Below, piece after piece: positions 25,002-33,271 of a stretch of 52,574 nucleotides of DNA. The notes beneath the pieces are model-generated. The model saw only the letters and a list, made by a program, of their open reading frames with translations. It ran no database searches and had not been told where the DNA came from. The position numbers and the translations under genes were made by a program. Source of the DNA: Chloroflexota bacterium (GTDB lineage: Bacteria; Chloroflexota; Dehalococcoidia; Lucifugimonadales; UBA3495); contig JAPPLU010000032.1 of NCBI GenBank assembly GCA_028874075.1, forward strand, positions 1 through 52,574, read 5' to 3'. Each line of letters starts with the position of its first letter. Position 1 is the stretch's first letter.

Positions 25002-25397
25002 CTACCTGTCTCTCTCCCTGAGCCTGCGACCATCGAAGGCCGCGATGCGTCCCTGCTCCCGCCAACCGTTGGCGCTGCTAGCTGAATCACCGGCGCCGGC
25101 CAGATTCTCCACCTGCTCCTGGTGATAGGCTTCCGCGGCCATCGCAATGGCCGCTCCAATAGCGGCGACCAGCTCGGTATCCATACTATTCAGCTCAGGT
25201 TCGACGGGAGCTTCATCCACTTGCAATGTGGCGGCGACATGCGCTTCCTCGGCCCTGGCCTGGGCACGCCGTAACCTCCAGTCTCCCCAACGGCCGATCA
25301 GAGCAGTAAAGACCACCAGGGCGCCCAGCACCAGAAATGCTGCGCCCACCCCCGTATAGGTAAGGAAAAGCGCGCGGTTGAGGTCAAATTCAATCAC
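25002..25397 (-). CDS. oadG: Sodium-pump decarboxylase gamma subunit-like (OadG), 131 aa
   Basis: One membrane helix near the N-terminus (FLTYTGVGAAFLVLGALVVFTALIGRW, residues ~11-37) is followed by a charged linker and a short ELVAAIGAAIAMAAEAYH segment, which is the usual end of OadG-like proteins. The family stabilises the alpha-beta complex and, in some members, binds zinc through C-terminal histidines, which are scarce here. The tail after residue 100 is basic and variable. Its order (gamma then beta on the minus strand) supports the call, which would be weak from sequence alone. Confidence 0.75.
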   Translation of the reverse strand: MIEFDLNRALFLTYTGVGAAFLVLGALVVFTALIGRWGDWRLRRAQARAEEAHVAATLQVDEAPVEPELNSMDTELVAAIGAAIAMAAEAYHQEQVENLAGAGDSASSANGWREQGRIAAFDGRRLRERDR

Positions 25398-25616
25398 TTG
25401 CGGTCTCCCTCACCGTCTCCGCCGCTCAGTATCTCACCCAGAGCTGGGCTGCGCGGCAAACGGGGACCTCCTGCGAAAGGAAATCCCGCCTCGTCGAAAA
25501 CCTTGTGGATTATACCATCACCGTTCAATAGGTTCCGTGCCAAGTTCTCTGATATGCTACTGGTACGTTCACGTTGCAGTCCTGGCAGTCAATTTACTGT
25601 CGACGGCCGCAAGTCT

Positions 25617-25632
25617 ATATTGGGGCCAATAT
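25617..25632. promoter_or_regulatory. Perfect inverted repeat upstream of the RidA gene (operator candidate)
   Basis: ATATTGG and CCAATAT are separated by GG, giving a 16-base palindrome that ends 9 bases before the GGAGG ribosome site of the RidA gene. It lies in the divergent intergenic space shared with oadG. A dimeric repressor or activator site is possible. Confidence 0.4.
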
Positions 25633-25652
25633 GGTCAGAGGGAGGAATTCTG

Positions 25653-26126
25653 ATGTCGCACGTTGAGCAGCGCCTGGAAGAGATGGGCCTTGCGTTACCG
25701 GACCCTCCCCAGCCGGCCGGCAATTACCTGCCCTGTAACTGGAGCGGCAATCAGCTTTGGCTGGCGGGAGTCGGGTCCAGGACCACCGATGGGACCCGAA
25801 TATCAGGCAAGCTGGGCAGCGAGCTTGACCTGGAGCAGGGCTACCAGGCCGCCCAGTGTTGCGCCCTGAACCTGTTGTCAAGAATCAAGGCAGAGGTTGG
25901 CGACCTGGATCGGGTAGCGCGCATCATCAAAGTGGTGGGATTCATCAACAGCGATCCATCCTTCGGTGGCCAGGCGCAGGTGCTGGACGGCGCTTCAGAC
26001 TTGTTCGTTGAACTATACGGCAACGCCGGCCGACACGCCCGTTCTGCCCCCGGGATGGCGGCCCTCCCCGGCAACATCTCGGTCATTGTGGAATGTGTGG
26101 TCGAAATAAGGGAGCCGGACTGTTAA
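25653..26126 (+). CDS. RidA/YjgF/YER057c/UK114 family protein (157 aa)
   Basis: RidA proteins deaminate reactive enamine/imine intermediates released by PLP enzymes; relatives act in catabolic pathways. The sequence shows the family core: LWLAGVGSR, GYQAAQCCALNLLSRIKAEV, VARIIKVVGFINSDPSF, and ECVVEI at the end. The canonical active-site arginine and end motif (R in 'xxRxxV', then IEVE-like) are only loosely matched, so it is a divergent subgroup. The open frame extends far upstream, but GGAGG at 25641-25645 fixes the ATG at 25653. The 3' terminator stem begins inside the last codons. Confidence 0.85.
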   Translation: MSHVEQRLEEMGLALPDPPQPAGNYLPCNWSGNQLWLAGVGSRTTDGTRISGKLGSELDLEQGYQAAQCCALNLLSRIKAEVGDLDRVARIIKVVGFINSDPSFGGQAQVLDGASDLFVELYGNAGRHARSAPGMAALPGNISVIVECVVEIREPDC

Positions 26127-26137
26127 TTCCGGCTCCC
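26110..26137. terminator. Terminator hairpin overlapping the RidA stop codon
   Basis: GGGAGCCGGA (26110-26119) and TCCGGCTCCC (26128-26137) form a perfect 10-bp stem. The loop holds the TAA stop. It lies between convergent genes, and on the minus strand it is followed by TTATTTC. Confidence 0.7.
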
Positions 26138-26178
26138 CGCTATCTTCACGAGATTCCTGGACTCGAGAGGGCCGATCC

Positions 26179-27075
26179 TCAGCCTCCCCGCTTGACCTCG
26201 ATATCAGACAGTTTCTCCACAAAGTGGAGAATTGCGGAATGGTCCAGATCCTGGTCGCCGTCGTTAACCAGGGAACCCAGCATCTGCTGGGCCAGCGCTG
26301 TCGCCGGCAGGGGCACGTTCAGTTCCTGGGCCGCCTGTAAAACGTTTCGCAAGTCTTTCTGGTGAAGCCTGATACGGAAGCCGGCCCGGAAATTGCGATC
26401 CAGCATCATGGGCGCCTTGGCTTCCATCACCGCACTGCCGGCCAGCCCGCCCCGTATGGCCTGGAATACCCGCTCCGGGTCAACGCCAGCCTTTTGGGCC
26501 AGCACCAGCGCCTCGCTCAGGGCTTCAATGTTGAGGGCCACGATAATCTGATTCGCCAGTTTGGTGGTGTTGCCGGCGCCGATGTCGCCCGTGAGGTTGA
26601 CCGTTCCACCCATAATGTTGAATAGGTCAACGCACTGGTCATAAACCTCCTGCTTGCCGCCGACCATGATGGCCAGGGTGCCGTTAATGGCGCCGGGTTC
26701 CCCGCCGCTTACAGGCGCGTCCAGCATCTCCACTCCCTTCAAAGTGCATTCGGCAGCTATCTTCTGGGACATAATCGGAGATATGGAGCTCATATCAATT
26801 ATTATGGACCCGGGTTTTGCTCCTTCCAGTACACCATTGTCTCCCAGGATGGCCCGCTCCGAGTCGGCGGAGTCTGGCAGCATGGTGATAATCTTGTCGG
26901 TAACTGCAGCCACTTCGCGGCTTGAAGAAGCCGGTTTTGCGCCCTCGGTTGCCAGTTCTTCCACCGGTTCGCCCACGATGTCATAGACCGTCAGTTCATA
27001 ACCTGCCTGCATGAGATTGCGTGCCATGGGCTTTCCCATTATTCCCAGCCCAATAAATCCAATTTGTTCAGCCAT
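26179..27075 (-). CDS. garR: 3-hydroxyisobutyrate/tartronate-semialdehyde reductase-type dehydrogenase (298 aa)
   Basis: The protein is a beta-hydroxyacid dehydrogenase. It has the NAD(P) motif IGFIGLGIMGKPMARNL (residues 5-21), substrate-binding DAPVSGGEPGA (~120-130), and GAGNTTKLANQIIV with the catalytic lysine (~170). Wording at these sites is closest to tartronate-semialdehyde reductase (GarR/GlxR), which makes glycerate from the glyoxylate branch. 3-Hydroxyisobutyrate or succinate-semialdehyde substrates cannot be excluded. GGGAG is well placed upstream of the ATG. A repeat-filled gene-free kilobase lies upstream of it. Confidence 0.85.
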   Translation of the reverse strand: MAEQIGFIGLGIMGKPMARNLMQAGYELTVYDIVGEPVEELATEGAKPASSSREVAAVTDKIITMLPDSADSERAILGDNGVLEGAKPGSIIIDMSSISPIMSQKIAAECTLKGVEMLDAPVSGGEPGAINGTLAIMVGGKQEVYDQCVDLFNIMGGTVNLTGDIGAGNTTKLANQIIVALNIEALSEALVLAQKAGVDPERVFQAIRGGLAGSAVMEAKAPMMLDRNFRAGFRIRLHQKDLRNVLQAAQELNVPLPATALAQQMLGSLVNDGDQDLDHSAILHFVEKLSDIEVKRGG

Positions 27076-27502
27076 TTTTCTCTCCCTTTAGCAGTCGGAC
27101 CCGTCGGGAACGATCCTTAAATGCCAGTTACAACTCTACCACAAGGGCGGGATGCCACACCAGATTTCAAACCGCCACTGTTCAGGGTTAAGAGTAGTGC
27201 CTTACCTGCACGAGCCCCAATACCGTCGAAAGAACGCTACCCCGTAACCCAATAAAGGGCCGGTATCCAGAAATCTGGCCTTGCGGTTCGTCGCAGGTTC
27301 TCTTGCCTTCCTGGATTCCGGTCCAATGCGGCGGACGGCAAGGACGCCATTGGGGGCCGGTGTGTTCCCTTTGCCTCTGACCTGTCACCCCTGACACTAG
27401 CGCCTTGCCATAAAGGAAAACACCCCTCTACCATATTTCTATTGATCGCCCTGGTTACCCGGTTAATCGGTCAGATCCGGCCCTCTCCGGCTGAGCCTAA
27501 AA
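27076..27502. other. Gene-free stretch
   Basis: I see no supported coding region. Small palindromic fragments occur (for example GGCCGGTATCCAGAAATCTGGCC, split around AGAAATCT, near 27260). A TGGATTCCGG string near 27311 looks like part of a dispersed bacterial intergenic repeat. The first ~40 bases upstream of the dehydrogenase probably hold its promoter. Confidence 0.5.
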
Positions 27503-27690
27503 GTGGCCCGGAACGGCCCAAAATGGCCCGGCATGGGCCATATCTCGAGTCGATTCACTATCTGGACAACAGCTCCCAGTGGCCCACCGGAGTGCCATCC
27601 GGCACCGTCATGGCCCTGTTATCAGATACGAAACGGCCCAAAATGGCCCAAAATGGCCCTGAAAAGCAAAAAATCCATTAATCCGGGAAC
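27503..27690 (+). repeat. Dispersed repeat element, copy A (~185 bp)
   Basis: The element begins with a block of GGCCC units (GTGGCCCGGAACGGCCC at 27503 onward). After about 120 bases comes AGATACGAAACGGCC at 27624, then AAAATGGCCC units, then GAAAAGCAAAAAATCC. A copy in opposite orientation at 40735-40916 has the same two blocks at almost the same separation (121 against 122 bases), and the second block is close to 90% identical. Confidence 0.7.
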
Positions 27691-28134
27691 GCCGAAAGGC
27701 CGGAGCGATATCCCGTGGTTGGCAGGTCTGGGCAGTCGTCATGCCGGATTTCTCAAGTGACCGGCATCTTGAGGACCCTCCCGCAGCCTGCTTGAGCCGG
27801 AGCACTGTTGGAAACTGGTCGGACTCGATGAGTCATGAGGGCCGATGAGGCGTTATTCAGGCCTGCGCCGGATTCCTAAATGATTAAAGGGCATGCAGGC
27901 CGGTAGTGGCATGGATGTCTGGATACCGGCCTTTGCCGGTGGGCCTGTCAGACCCAGCAAGCAAATCCCCCTAACTCCAAGCAATCACACGCTGGTAGTA
28001 GGGTTTTGGCAGAGCCTTGGTAGAGCAGTTGTAATGCATAGATGTGGGGCCAAAACCGGGGGTGAATGCCCTCGAATCGCTTTCTGCGCTCAAGATCGGT
28101 CTATTCTGAAGCGCTGCCCACTGACAACAGGCCG
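27691..28134. other. Gene-free stretch with a short palindromic repeat
   Basis: No supported gene is seen. GGATACCGGCCTTTGCCGG near 27920 has the form of the widespread GGATTCCnGCnTTCGCnGG intergenic repeat, whose translation contains WIPAFAG. The right end contains the epimerase promoter. Confidence 0.5.
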
Positions 28135-28170
28135 TTGTGCGGAGCATATTGAGGGCGTATTATAAACGCC
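28135..28170 (+). promoter_or_regulatory. Promoter with overlapping palindrome for the epimerase gene
   Basis: TTGTGC (28135-28140) and TATTAT (28158-28163) are spaced by 17 bases. The -10 lies inside the palindrome GGCGTATTATAAACGCC (28154-28170), whose 5-bp arms (GGCGT/ACGCC) could bind a regulator or form a leader hairpin. Confidence 0.55.
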
Positions 28171-28193
28171 GACTAAAGGGGACTGAGGATAGT

Positions 28194-29147
28194 ATGGCAG
28201 AGTCGCGCAGGGCCCTGGTTACCGGAGGGGCGGGATTTATAGGTTCACACTTGGTAGACAGGTTGTTGGCCGAAGGATTTCGGGTGACAATCGTCGACGA
28301 CCTTAGCTCCGGGAAAATCCAGAACGTCAATACTGCGGCCACCTTCTGTCACGCCGATATCACTCATGCGGACGTGGACGAGATCCTGGGCAGGGAACAG
28401 CCGGACCTGCTGTTTCACCTTGCGGCTCGAGTGAGCGTGGCCCGTTCGGCGCAGAATCCCGTAGACAACGCCGAGGTCAATGTAATCGGGACCCTGAAGC
28501 TGCTCGAAGCGGCGCGGAAGATCGGCCTTGAGAAGTTCATCTTCGCATCTACCGGGGGGGCCATTTATGGCGATCCGGAACAGAACCCATGTAGCGAAGA
28601 ATCTCCGATTGAACCGGTCTCCCCCTACGGGCTGTCGAAGCATGTGGGAGAACAGTACATTGACCTGTTCCACAGGCTGTACCGGCTGAACTTTACCAAC
28701 TTGCGCTATGGCAATGTTTACGGGCCCAGGCAGGATGCCTCGGGAGAAGCCGGAGTGATTCCCATCTTCATCCAGGCGATGCGCGATGGGAATCAGCCTC
28801 GAATATATGGCGACGGCGACCAGGAAAGGGACTTCATCTATGTTGATGACGTCGTGGAAGCCAACATTCAGGCCATACACGCTGGTAACAACCGCACCTT
28901 GAACATTGGCACCGGAGTGGGAACCAGCATTAACCACCTTTATCAAATCTTGAAAGAAAGCATGAACTATCAGCACGATGCTGAACGACGTCCCCACAGG
29001 CATGGTGAAGTACACAAGATCTTTTTGGACTGTACTGTGGCCATGGAGCAATTGGGTTGGTCTCCCAACACCGCCCTGGAAGAGGGATTGCGCAAGACTG
29101 TAGAATATTATTGTAGTGAGGCAGTTCCGAGCAGGCGTTCTGCATGA
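28194..29147 (+). CDS. NAD-dependent epimerase/dehydratase, UDP-glucose 4-epimerase-like (317 aa)
   Basis: This is an extended short-chain dehydrogenase. It has the NAD motif VTGGAGFIGSHL (residues 9-20), FHLAARVSVARS, the catalytic serine/threonine in FASTGGAIYG, and YxxxK as Tyr145-Lys149 in SPYGLSKH. RYGNVYGPRQD and DFIYVDDVVEA follow. These features fit UDP-glucose 4-epimerases and related sugar-nucleotide epimerases used for surface polysaccharides. The open frame begins earlier, but AGGA lies five bases before the ATG at 28194 and the family start fits there. trxB follows after 72 bp on the same strand. Confidence 0.9.
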   Translation: MAESRRALVTGGAGFIGSHLVDRLLAEGFRVTIVDDLSSGKIQNVNTAATFCHADITHADVDEILGREQPDLLFHLAARVSVARSAQNPVDNAEVNVIGTLKLLEAARKIGLEKFIFASTGGAIYGDPEQNPCSEESPIEPVSPYGLSKHVGEQYIDLFHRLYRLNFTNLRYGNVYGPRQDASGEAGVIPIFIQAMRDGNQPRIYGDGDQERDFIYVDDVVEANIQAIHAGNNRTLNIGTGVGTSINHLYQILKESMNYQHDAERRPHRHGEVHKIFLDCTVAMEQLGWSPNTALEEGLRKTVEYYCSEAVPSRRSA

Positions 29148-29219
29148 GAAAGGAGCCTTCACGGCTGGAGTCGCACCGAACTGCCCAAGTCTTGATTTGG
29201 TTGGAGGATTACACGATAG

Positions 29220-30140
29220 ATGGAAGCTGAGTATGACGCGATAATACTGGGAGCGGGGGCCGCCGGACTGGCCGCGGGTCTTTACACTACCAGGGCCATG
29301 ATGAAAACCCTGATCCTTGAGTCGCTGGGACCCGGCGGTCAATTGCTCATTACCGACGAGATCGAAAATTACCCAGGCTTTCCCAAGGGAGTTAAGGGCC
29401 AGGAACTGGCGATGATGATGGAGGAGCAGACCACCCGGTTCGGCGCCAACATCGACTACGCCGAAGTTGAAGAAGTAGAAGACCTGGACAAACCGGTCAA
29501 GGTGATCAAGACCTACGAAAAGGAGTACACAGGTAAGAGCATTATCATCGCCACCGGGGGGTCCCACAACAAGCTGGGCGTAACCGGCGAGGACGAATTT
29601 TCGGGCAGAGGTGTTTCCTATTGCGCCGTTTGCGACGGCAATTTCTTCCGAAACCAGGATGTGGTGGTTGTAGGCGGCGGTGACGCCGCCATGGACGAAA
29701 GCTTTTACCTGAGCGGAATAGTCAACTCCGTGACTATCGTCCACCGGCGGGACGAGTTGAGGGCCGCGCCGATTCTTCAGGAAAGGGCCTTTGCCAGCCC
29801 CAAGTACAAATGGCTCTGGAGCCACGTTGTGGAAGAATTCACGGGAAACGAGGCGCTGGAGCATGCCAGGGTGAAGGACCTGAAGACCGGTGAAGTCTAC
29901 GACTACCCCACTGCCGCCGCCTTCATCTATGTTGGGTTCCATCCCAACACCGAATACCTTAAGGGCCAGCTGGACATGGATGCGCTGGGACACATTTACA
30001 CCGACATTCACATGCGCACCAAGCTCCCCGGCGTCTACGCGTGCGGCGATGCGCGGGCTGATTCCACCCGCCAGCTGGGCGCCGCCGTGGGCGACGGCAT
30101 CACCGCAGCCTTGGCCGCCTACCACGATTTGGTCGGCTAG
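29220..30140 (+). CDS. trxB: Thioredoxin reductase (306 aa)
   Basis: TrxB passes electrons from NADPH through FAD and a cysteine pair to thioredoxin. FAD motif ILGAGAAGLAAG (residues 9-20), the redox pair CAVC (Cys135, Cys138) and the NADPH motif VVGGGDAAMDE are all present. The C-terminal FAD segment GVYACGDARADSTRQLGAAVGDG is complete. The length is normal for the low-molecular-weight bacterial enzyme. GGAGG lies upstream of the ATG and a strong terminator (30166-30194) follows. No thioredoxin gene is adjacent. Confidence 0.94.
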   Translation: MEAEYDAIILGAGAAGLAAGLYTTRAMMKTLILESLGPGGQLLITDEIENYPGFPKGVKGQELAMMMEEQTTRFGANIDYAEVEEVEDLDKPVKVIKTYEKEYTGKSIIIATGGSHNKLGVTGEDEFSGRGVSYCAVCDGNFFRNQDVVVVGGGDAAMDESFYLSGIVNSVTIVHRRDELRAAPILQERAFASPKYKWLWSHVVEEFTGNEALEHARVKDLKTGEVYDYPTAAAFIYVGFHPNTEYLKGQLDMDALGHIYTDIHMRTKLPGVYACGDARADSTRQLGAAVGDGITAALAAYHDLVG

Positions 30141-30165
30141 AAACGGACAAAAATCCTTGAGAGCG

Positions 30166-30194
30166 GGGATGAGTGGTTACCGCTCATCCCTTTT
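30166..30194 (+). terminator. Intrinsic terminator after trxB
   Basis: GGGATGAGTGG (30166-30176) pairs with CCGCTCATCCC (30180-30190), including one G-T wobble, around a TTA loop. TTTTG follows. Confidence 0.88.
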
Positions 30195-30302
30195 GTCATT
30201 CCTTTCTTGCCCCCAGCTTTACGACCCGAAAACTGATTTGGCCGGAGCTCCAAGGCCTGATACTTTCCCCGTGGCGTACCATACTTCGTCTGCGTTTTGC
30301 CA

Positions 30303-31064
30303 CTAGCCTGCCAGAACCCTGGACACTTCCTGCCCCAGCAGCACCACGCTTCCCGTGATGATTACGCCAATTGCAACGTAACGAAATACGGCGGTATTCA
30401 TTCGCCGAGCCAAAAGCGCCCCTATTCCGAATCCAACGACCAGGGATGGGACTAGAAAAGCAATGTTGAACAGGGTGTCTCGGTCGACCAGCCCTATGGC
30501 TGCATAAACGGCAAACGCCACGATATAGGAGCAGAGGAAGTAGAAGGCCAGGGCAGCCCGCATCTGCTCCCTTTCCCAGTGCTGGGCAATTATGTATGCG
30601 GCAGCCAGCGGACCCCCAATGCTGAGGGTAGTGATCGAGAGGGAGGTCAGGAACCCAACCAATAGGCCGGAACCCCGGCGCTCTGCCATGGGAAGCTGAA
30701 TGTTGAGCAAATTCAGCACTCCCAGGCAAAGTATGGCAGCGCCAATAATTAATCGCAGGGCTGTCGGGTTAGCTGAATCCAGCACCAATACCCCGAGCGG
30801 CACTGCCAAGATGCCGCCTATTGCCATCCCCTTTAAACGGTTGAATTTCAGGTGGCGCCAGGTGGTGAGCAGGACAAAAGACAACAGAATGGGGATTATT
30901 GCATTAACAGTGACTATCGCTGCCTTGGGCTCAAGAAAAAGCAGCAGTACCGGCGCTACCACAAGCCCCATGCCAAAGCTGACGGTGCCCATAATGGTAG
31001 CGCCAACTACCACTGCCAGGAGGGCTATCAGCAGCTCCAACCCCGTTAGCACGGGGACACCCAC
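30303..31064 (-). CDS. TauE/SafE-family sulfite exporter-like permease (253 aa)
   Basis: Eight or so hydrophobic helices are arranged as two homologous halves, each starting with a glycine-rich segment (VVVGATIMGTVSFGMGLVVAPVLLL, residues ~18-42, and LLVGFLTSLSITTLSIGGPLAAAY, ~133-157). This is the TauE/SafE (PF01925) pattern. Members export sulfite, sulfoacetate or other organic anions, or import some substrates; none can be assigned. The start is a GTG at 31064 with AAGG just upstream. The gene is on the minus strand, 61 bp beyond the stop of the DNA methyltransferase, and may be cotranscribed with it. Confidence 0.85.
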   Translation of the reverse strand: MGVPVLTGLELLIALLAVVVGATIMGTVSFGMGLVVAPVLLLFLEPKAAIVTVNAIIPILLSFVLLTTWRHLKFNRLKGMAIGGILAVPLGVLVLDSANPTALRLIIGAAILCLGVLNLLNIQLPMAERRGSGLLVGFLTSLSITTLSIGGPLAAAYIIAQHWEREQMRAALAFYFLCSYIVAFAVYAAIGLVDRDTLFNIAFLVPSLVVGFGIGALLARRMNTAVFRYVAIGVIITGSVVLLGQEVSRVLAG

Positions 31065-31125
31065 AAGCCTTGTGCCTGCAGATTCGAAGAGAGACCTTGA
31101 GCCCGTTTAGGTTGGCACAGGTGGC

Positions 31126-32010
31126 TCAGGGCTTCCAGAAGTCCAGAAGATACTCGAAGGTAGTACCCATAGTAATGTAGTTGGAAGGCCAACCGAAAAT
31201 ACCCACTCGGTTGACAATGTTGGTGCGGTCCCAAATTATGGTGTTTCTCAATTCGTAACCCACGGACCGCAACGCTTCAACCACTGCGGTGTGGATGGTA
31301 ATGCGCCGATTATCCAACCACATGTCCGGGACGTCAATCACACAATGGCCCCGTTCCTTAAGGACAGGAAATAGCCGGCCATAGATTTCCGCCATGGCCT
31401 CCTGGTAGTCATCCAGGTCCAGGGTGCCCAAATCTCGTGCGTCCTGGCTGTACTGCTCCGTCTTGAGGTATTGCTCGTTCTTACGGGCCGCTCCCCGCCG
31501 GCTCTTGTTGAGCCTCGGCCGGTTCAACAGATTCGCGTAAGGAGGAGAAGTCAGGATAAGGCTTACTGATTCAGGTTCGAGGTATTCATGGATGTTCCTT
31601 GCGTCCGCGCCAAACGCGGCCTGCGTTGTTTCCGCCGGTTCCGGTGAATCGTTTAGCCTCTCCCGGCAAAGCTCAACGTATTCCTGCTTCAGGTCGAATC
31701 CAATTGCATTGCGGTTAAGGTCTCTGGCGGCAACTAACGTCGTGCCACTACCCACAAAGGGATCAAGCACCAGCTCCCCTTCGTGGGAGAACAGGGAAAT
31801 GCATTTGGCGGCCAGGGCGATGGGAAACGTTGCCGGATGGGCATTCTTGTCCCTGATGTCTCTCGATTCATAGTAGAACTGCCAGACTCCCAATTGGGAC
31901 TTGATCCATTCCTTTGCGGTCATACAGTTAATGTGATTCGGTGGACAGTCACAAAGCCTGCCGTTATTCAACCGTACCGCAGTCGTCTCCCGTTCAATCA
32001 ACAGCGTCAT
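31126..32010 (-). CDS. Orphan DNA methyltransferase with reordered motifs (294 aa)
   Basis: The SAM-binding motif DPFVGSGTT is at residues 83-91, followed by AIGFDLKQEYVELC. The catalytic motif TSPPY, of the N4-cytosine/N6-adenine type, is at 154-158. In the common beta class the order is TSPPY first and FxGxG last. Here the C-terminal block of that class has moved to the N-terminus, so the protein is a circular permutation or belongs to a rarer class. No restriction endonuclease gene is nearby, so it is probably a solitary methylase. A Cys-rich start (LCDCPPNHINC) could bind a metal. Confidence 0.85.
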   Translation of the reverse strand: MTLLIERETTAVRLNNGRLCDCPPNHINCMTAKEWIKSQLGVWQFYYESRDIRDKNAHPATFPIALAAKCISLFSHEGELVLDPFVGSGTTLVAARDLNRNAIGFDLKQEYVELCRERLNDSPEPAETTQAAFGADARNIHEYLEPESVSLILTSPPYANLLNRPRLNKSRRGAARKNEQYLKTEQYSQDARDLGTLDLDDYQEAMAEIYGRLFPVLKERGHCVIDVPDMWLDNRRITIHTAVVEALRSVGYELRNTIIWDRTNIVNRVGIFGWPSNYITMGTTFEYLLDFWKP

Positions 32011-32062
32011 CTATCCTCACCACCCTTCACTCTCCCGGTTCCCAGATTCCACCGGATATCTT

Positions 32063-33109
32063 TCAATTCTTGAACAGGCCCAATTCGGATGCTACCTGCA
32101 GCGCCCGTTCTACTTGCACCACAGGTGGCCCGTTTCTCTGGACCGATATTTCTACGTGCTGACGGGGCGTAACCGTAAAGGCTCGTTCGCCGTCCAGCGC
32201 CACGGCAGCGTGCCTGGGTTCAAGGGCCACCCGTGCCCCCTCGGCCAGGCGTTCCCACCGCGCTATCCCGACTTCGGTTACCATCCCCGGGGCAATGGGA
32301 GCCAGCACAATTTCGCCTTCTTCCCCATCGTCATTCATGCCTTGCGAAGTTCCAATTTGCGCCCCTTCCTCCGGTTGATTCCTGGCATTTATCAGCACGT
32401 AGCGAAGTGCGCCGGCATCGTTCATTGACAATCGCTGCAGCCTGGCACCCACTGAAGAAAGGCCAATTGATGCGGGTTCCGCTCGGGTCAAGAAAACCTC
32501 GTATAGCGTAGACATGTCCCAGATAGCCCTTGTCGCTACGTATCGTTCCCTGGACAGCGCCGCGTCCACCAGCGCCATGTCCCGGTAATCGCCATCTACG
32601 TACACTGCTAAAGTCTTGCTAACCGTAGATACCCATTCCGGCTGCAACCTTCCGTCGGCAACAACCCCGGCAGCCAGACCCGCCAAGGTTCCCTCCACCA
32701 TCTGGGGAAAAACATTGTTGGTTCCCGTAGAAATTGGGACGATGGGAATGGAGTTACAGCCACAGGCAACGGCCCGGTTGGTCCCATCTCCTCCCAGGGT
32801 GACCAGGCAGGAGACGCCTTGCCGTGCCATTTCCGCCGATGCCCGGACAGTGTCCCCTTCGGTGTAGTAGGTGGGCATTTCCAGCAGGGACAGATCGAGG
32901 GTCAGATGCGAGTCATCTCTAGCCCTTTCGCAAAGGTGGGAACTGTCGGGCATAGCGACTACCTGTTCAATGCCTACGGCCTGTAGGCCGATCAATACCC
33001 TTCGGACTATGTTGACCTTCTCCCAATCGGGTATGACCCTTCCCTGGGCAACCAGCCGGCGAATGTCTTTGCTGGCCGCCGGATTGGCAATGATTCCAAC
33101 TTTGGCCAA
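32063..33109 (-). CDS. ATP-NAD kinase/AcoX-like protein (348 aa)
   Basis: The NAD-kinase superfamily signature is present as VTLGGDGTNRAVA (residues ~105-117) with the downstream PISTGTNNVFP. The start IIANPAASKDIRRLV and the general layout are those of AcoX-type proteins from acetoin catabolism loci, whose biochemical role is unsettled. It is longer than ordinary NAD kinases (~290 aa). Two TTG starts are possible. The one at 33109 has AAAGGGA about nine bases upstream and is preferred over 33133. It lies divergent to the second amidase, with a 160-bp shared control region. No acetoin dehydrogenase genes are present. Confidence 0.75.
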   Translation of the reverse strand: MAKVGIIANPAASKDIRRLVAQGRVIPDWEKVNIVRRVLIGLQAVGIEQVVAMPDSSHLCERARDDSHLTLDLSLLEMPTYYTEGDTVRASAEMARQGVSCLVTLGGDGTNRAVACGCNSIPIVPISTGTNNVFPQMVEGTLAGLAAGVVADGRLQPEWVSTVSKTLAVYVDGDYRDMALVDAALSRERYVATRAIWDMSTLYEVFLTRAEPASIGLSSVGARLQRLSMNDAGALRYVLINARNQPEEGAQIGTSQGMNDDGEEGEIVLAPIAPGMVTEVGIARWERLAEGARVALEPRHAAVALDGERAFTVTPRQHVEISVQRNGPPVVQVERALQVASELGLFKN

Positions 33110-33161
33110 ATGCGTTGTCCCTTTCCGCGGCAATGCCCAAGGCTTTCCGCCGGCTTGCCTT

Positions 33162-33170
33162 TGCTATAAT
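33162..33170 (+). promoter_or_regulatory. Extended -10 promoter for the second amidase
   Basis: TGCTATAAT at 33162-33170 is a perfect extended -10. The -35 region is poor, as expected for this class. Transcription would start near 33177, giving a leader of about 95 bases. Confidence 0.65.
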
Positions 33171-33271
33171 CACCACGATTGTAGAGAGTCTTCAAATTTG
33201 GTGTCCCTTTAAGAGTTGTTCAAGAATTGACCAAAAGTAAGGGATATCCGATTGGGTCAGAAGGAGAGGTA

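Noticed and set aside
25398..25652. Upstream extension of the RidA protein to 242 residues
   Set aside because: The added residues look like translated non-coding DNA, and GGAGG at 25641-25645 supports the ATG at 25653.
27503..27690. GGCCCAAAAT units considered as a CRISPR array
   Set aside because: Units are only 10-20 bases, unevenly spaced, without unique spacers, and no cas gene is nearby.
27442..27760. Short plus-strand frames of 79-85 codons across copy A
   Set aside because: They are translations of the repeat units (strings like GPKWPKM) and shift frame between copies.
28245..30125. A 626-codon minus-strand open frame opposite the epimerase and trxB genes
   Set aside because: It is antisense to two genes with complete catalytic motifs, has no recognisable domain, and has the composition expected of a high-GC shadow frame.
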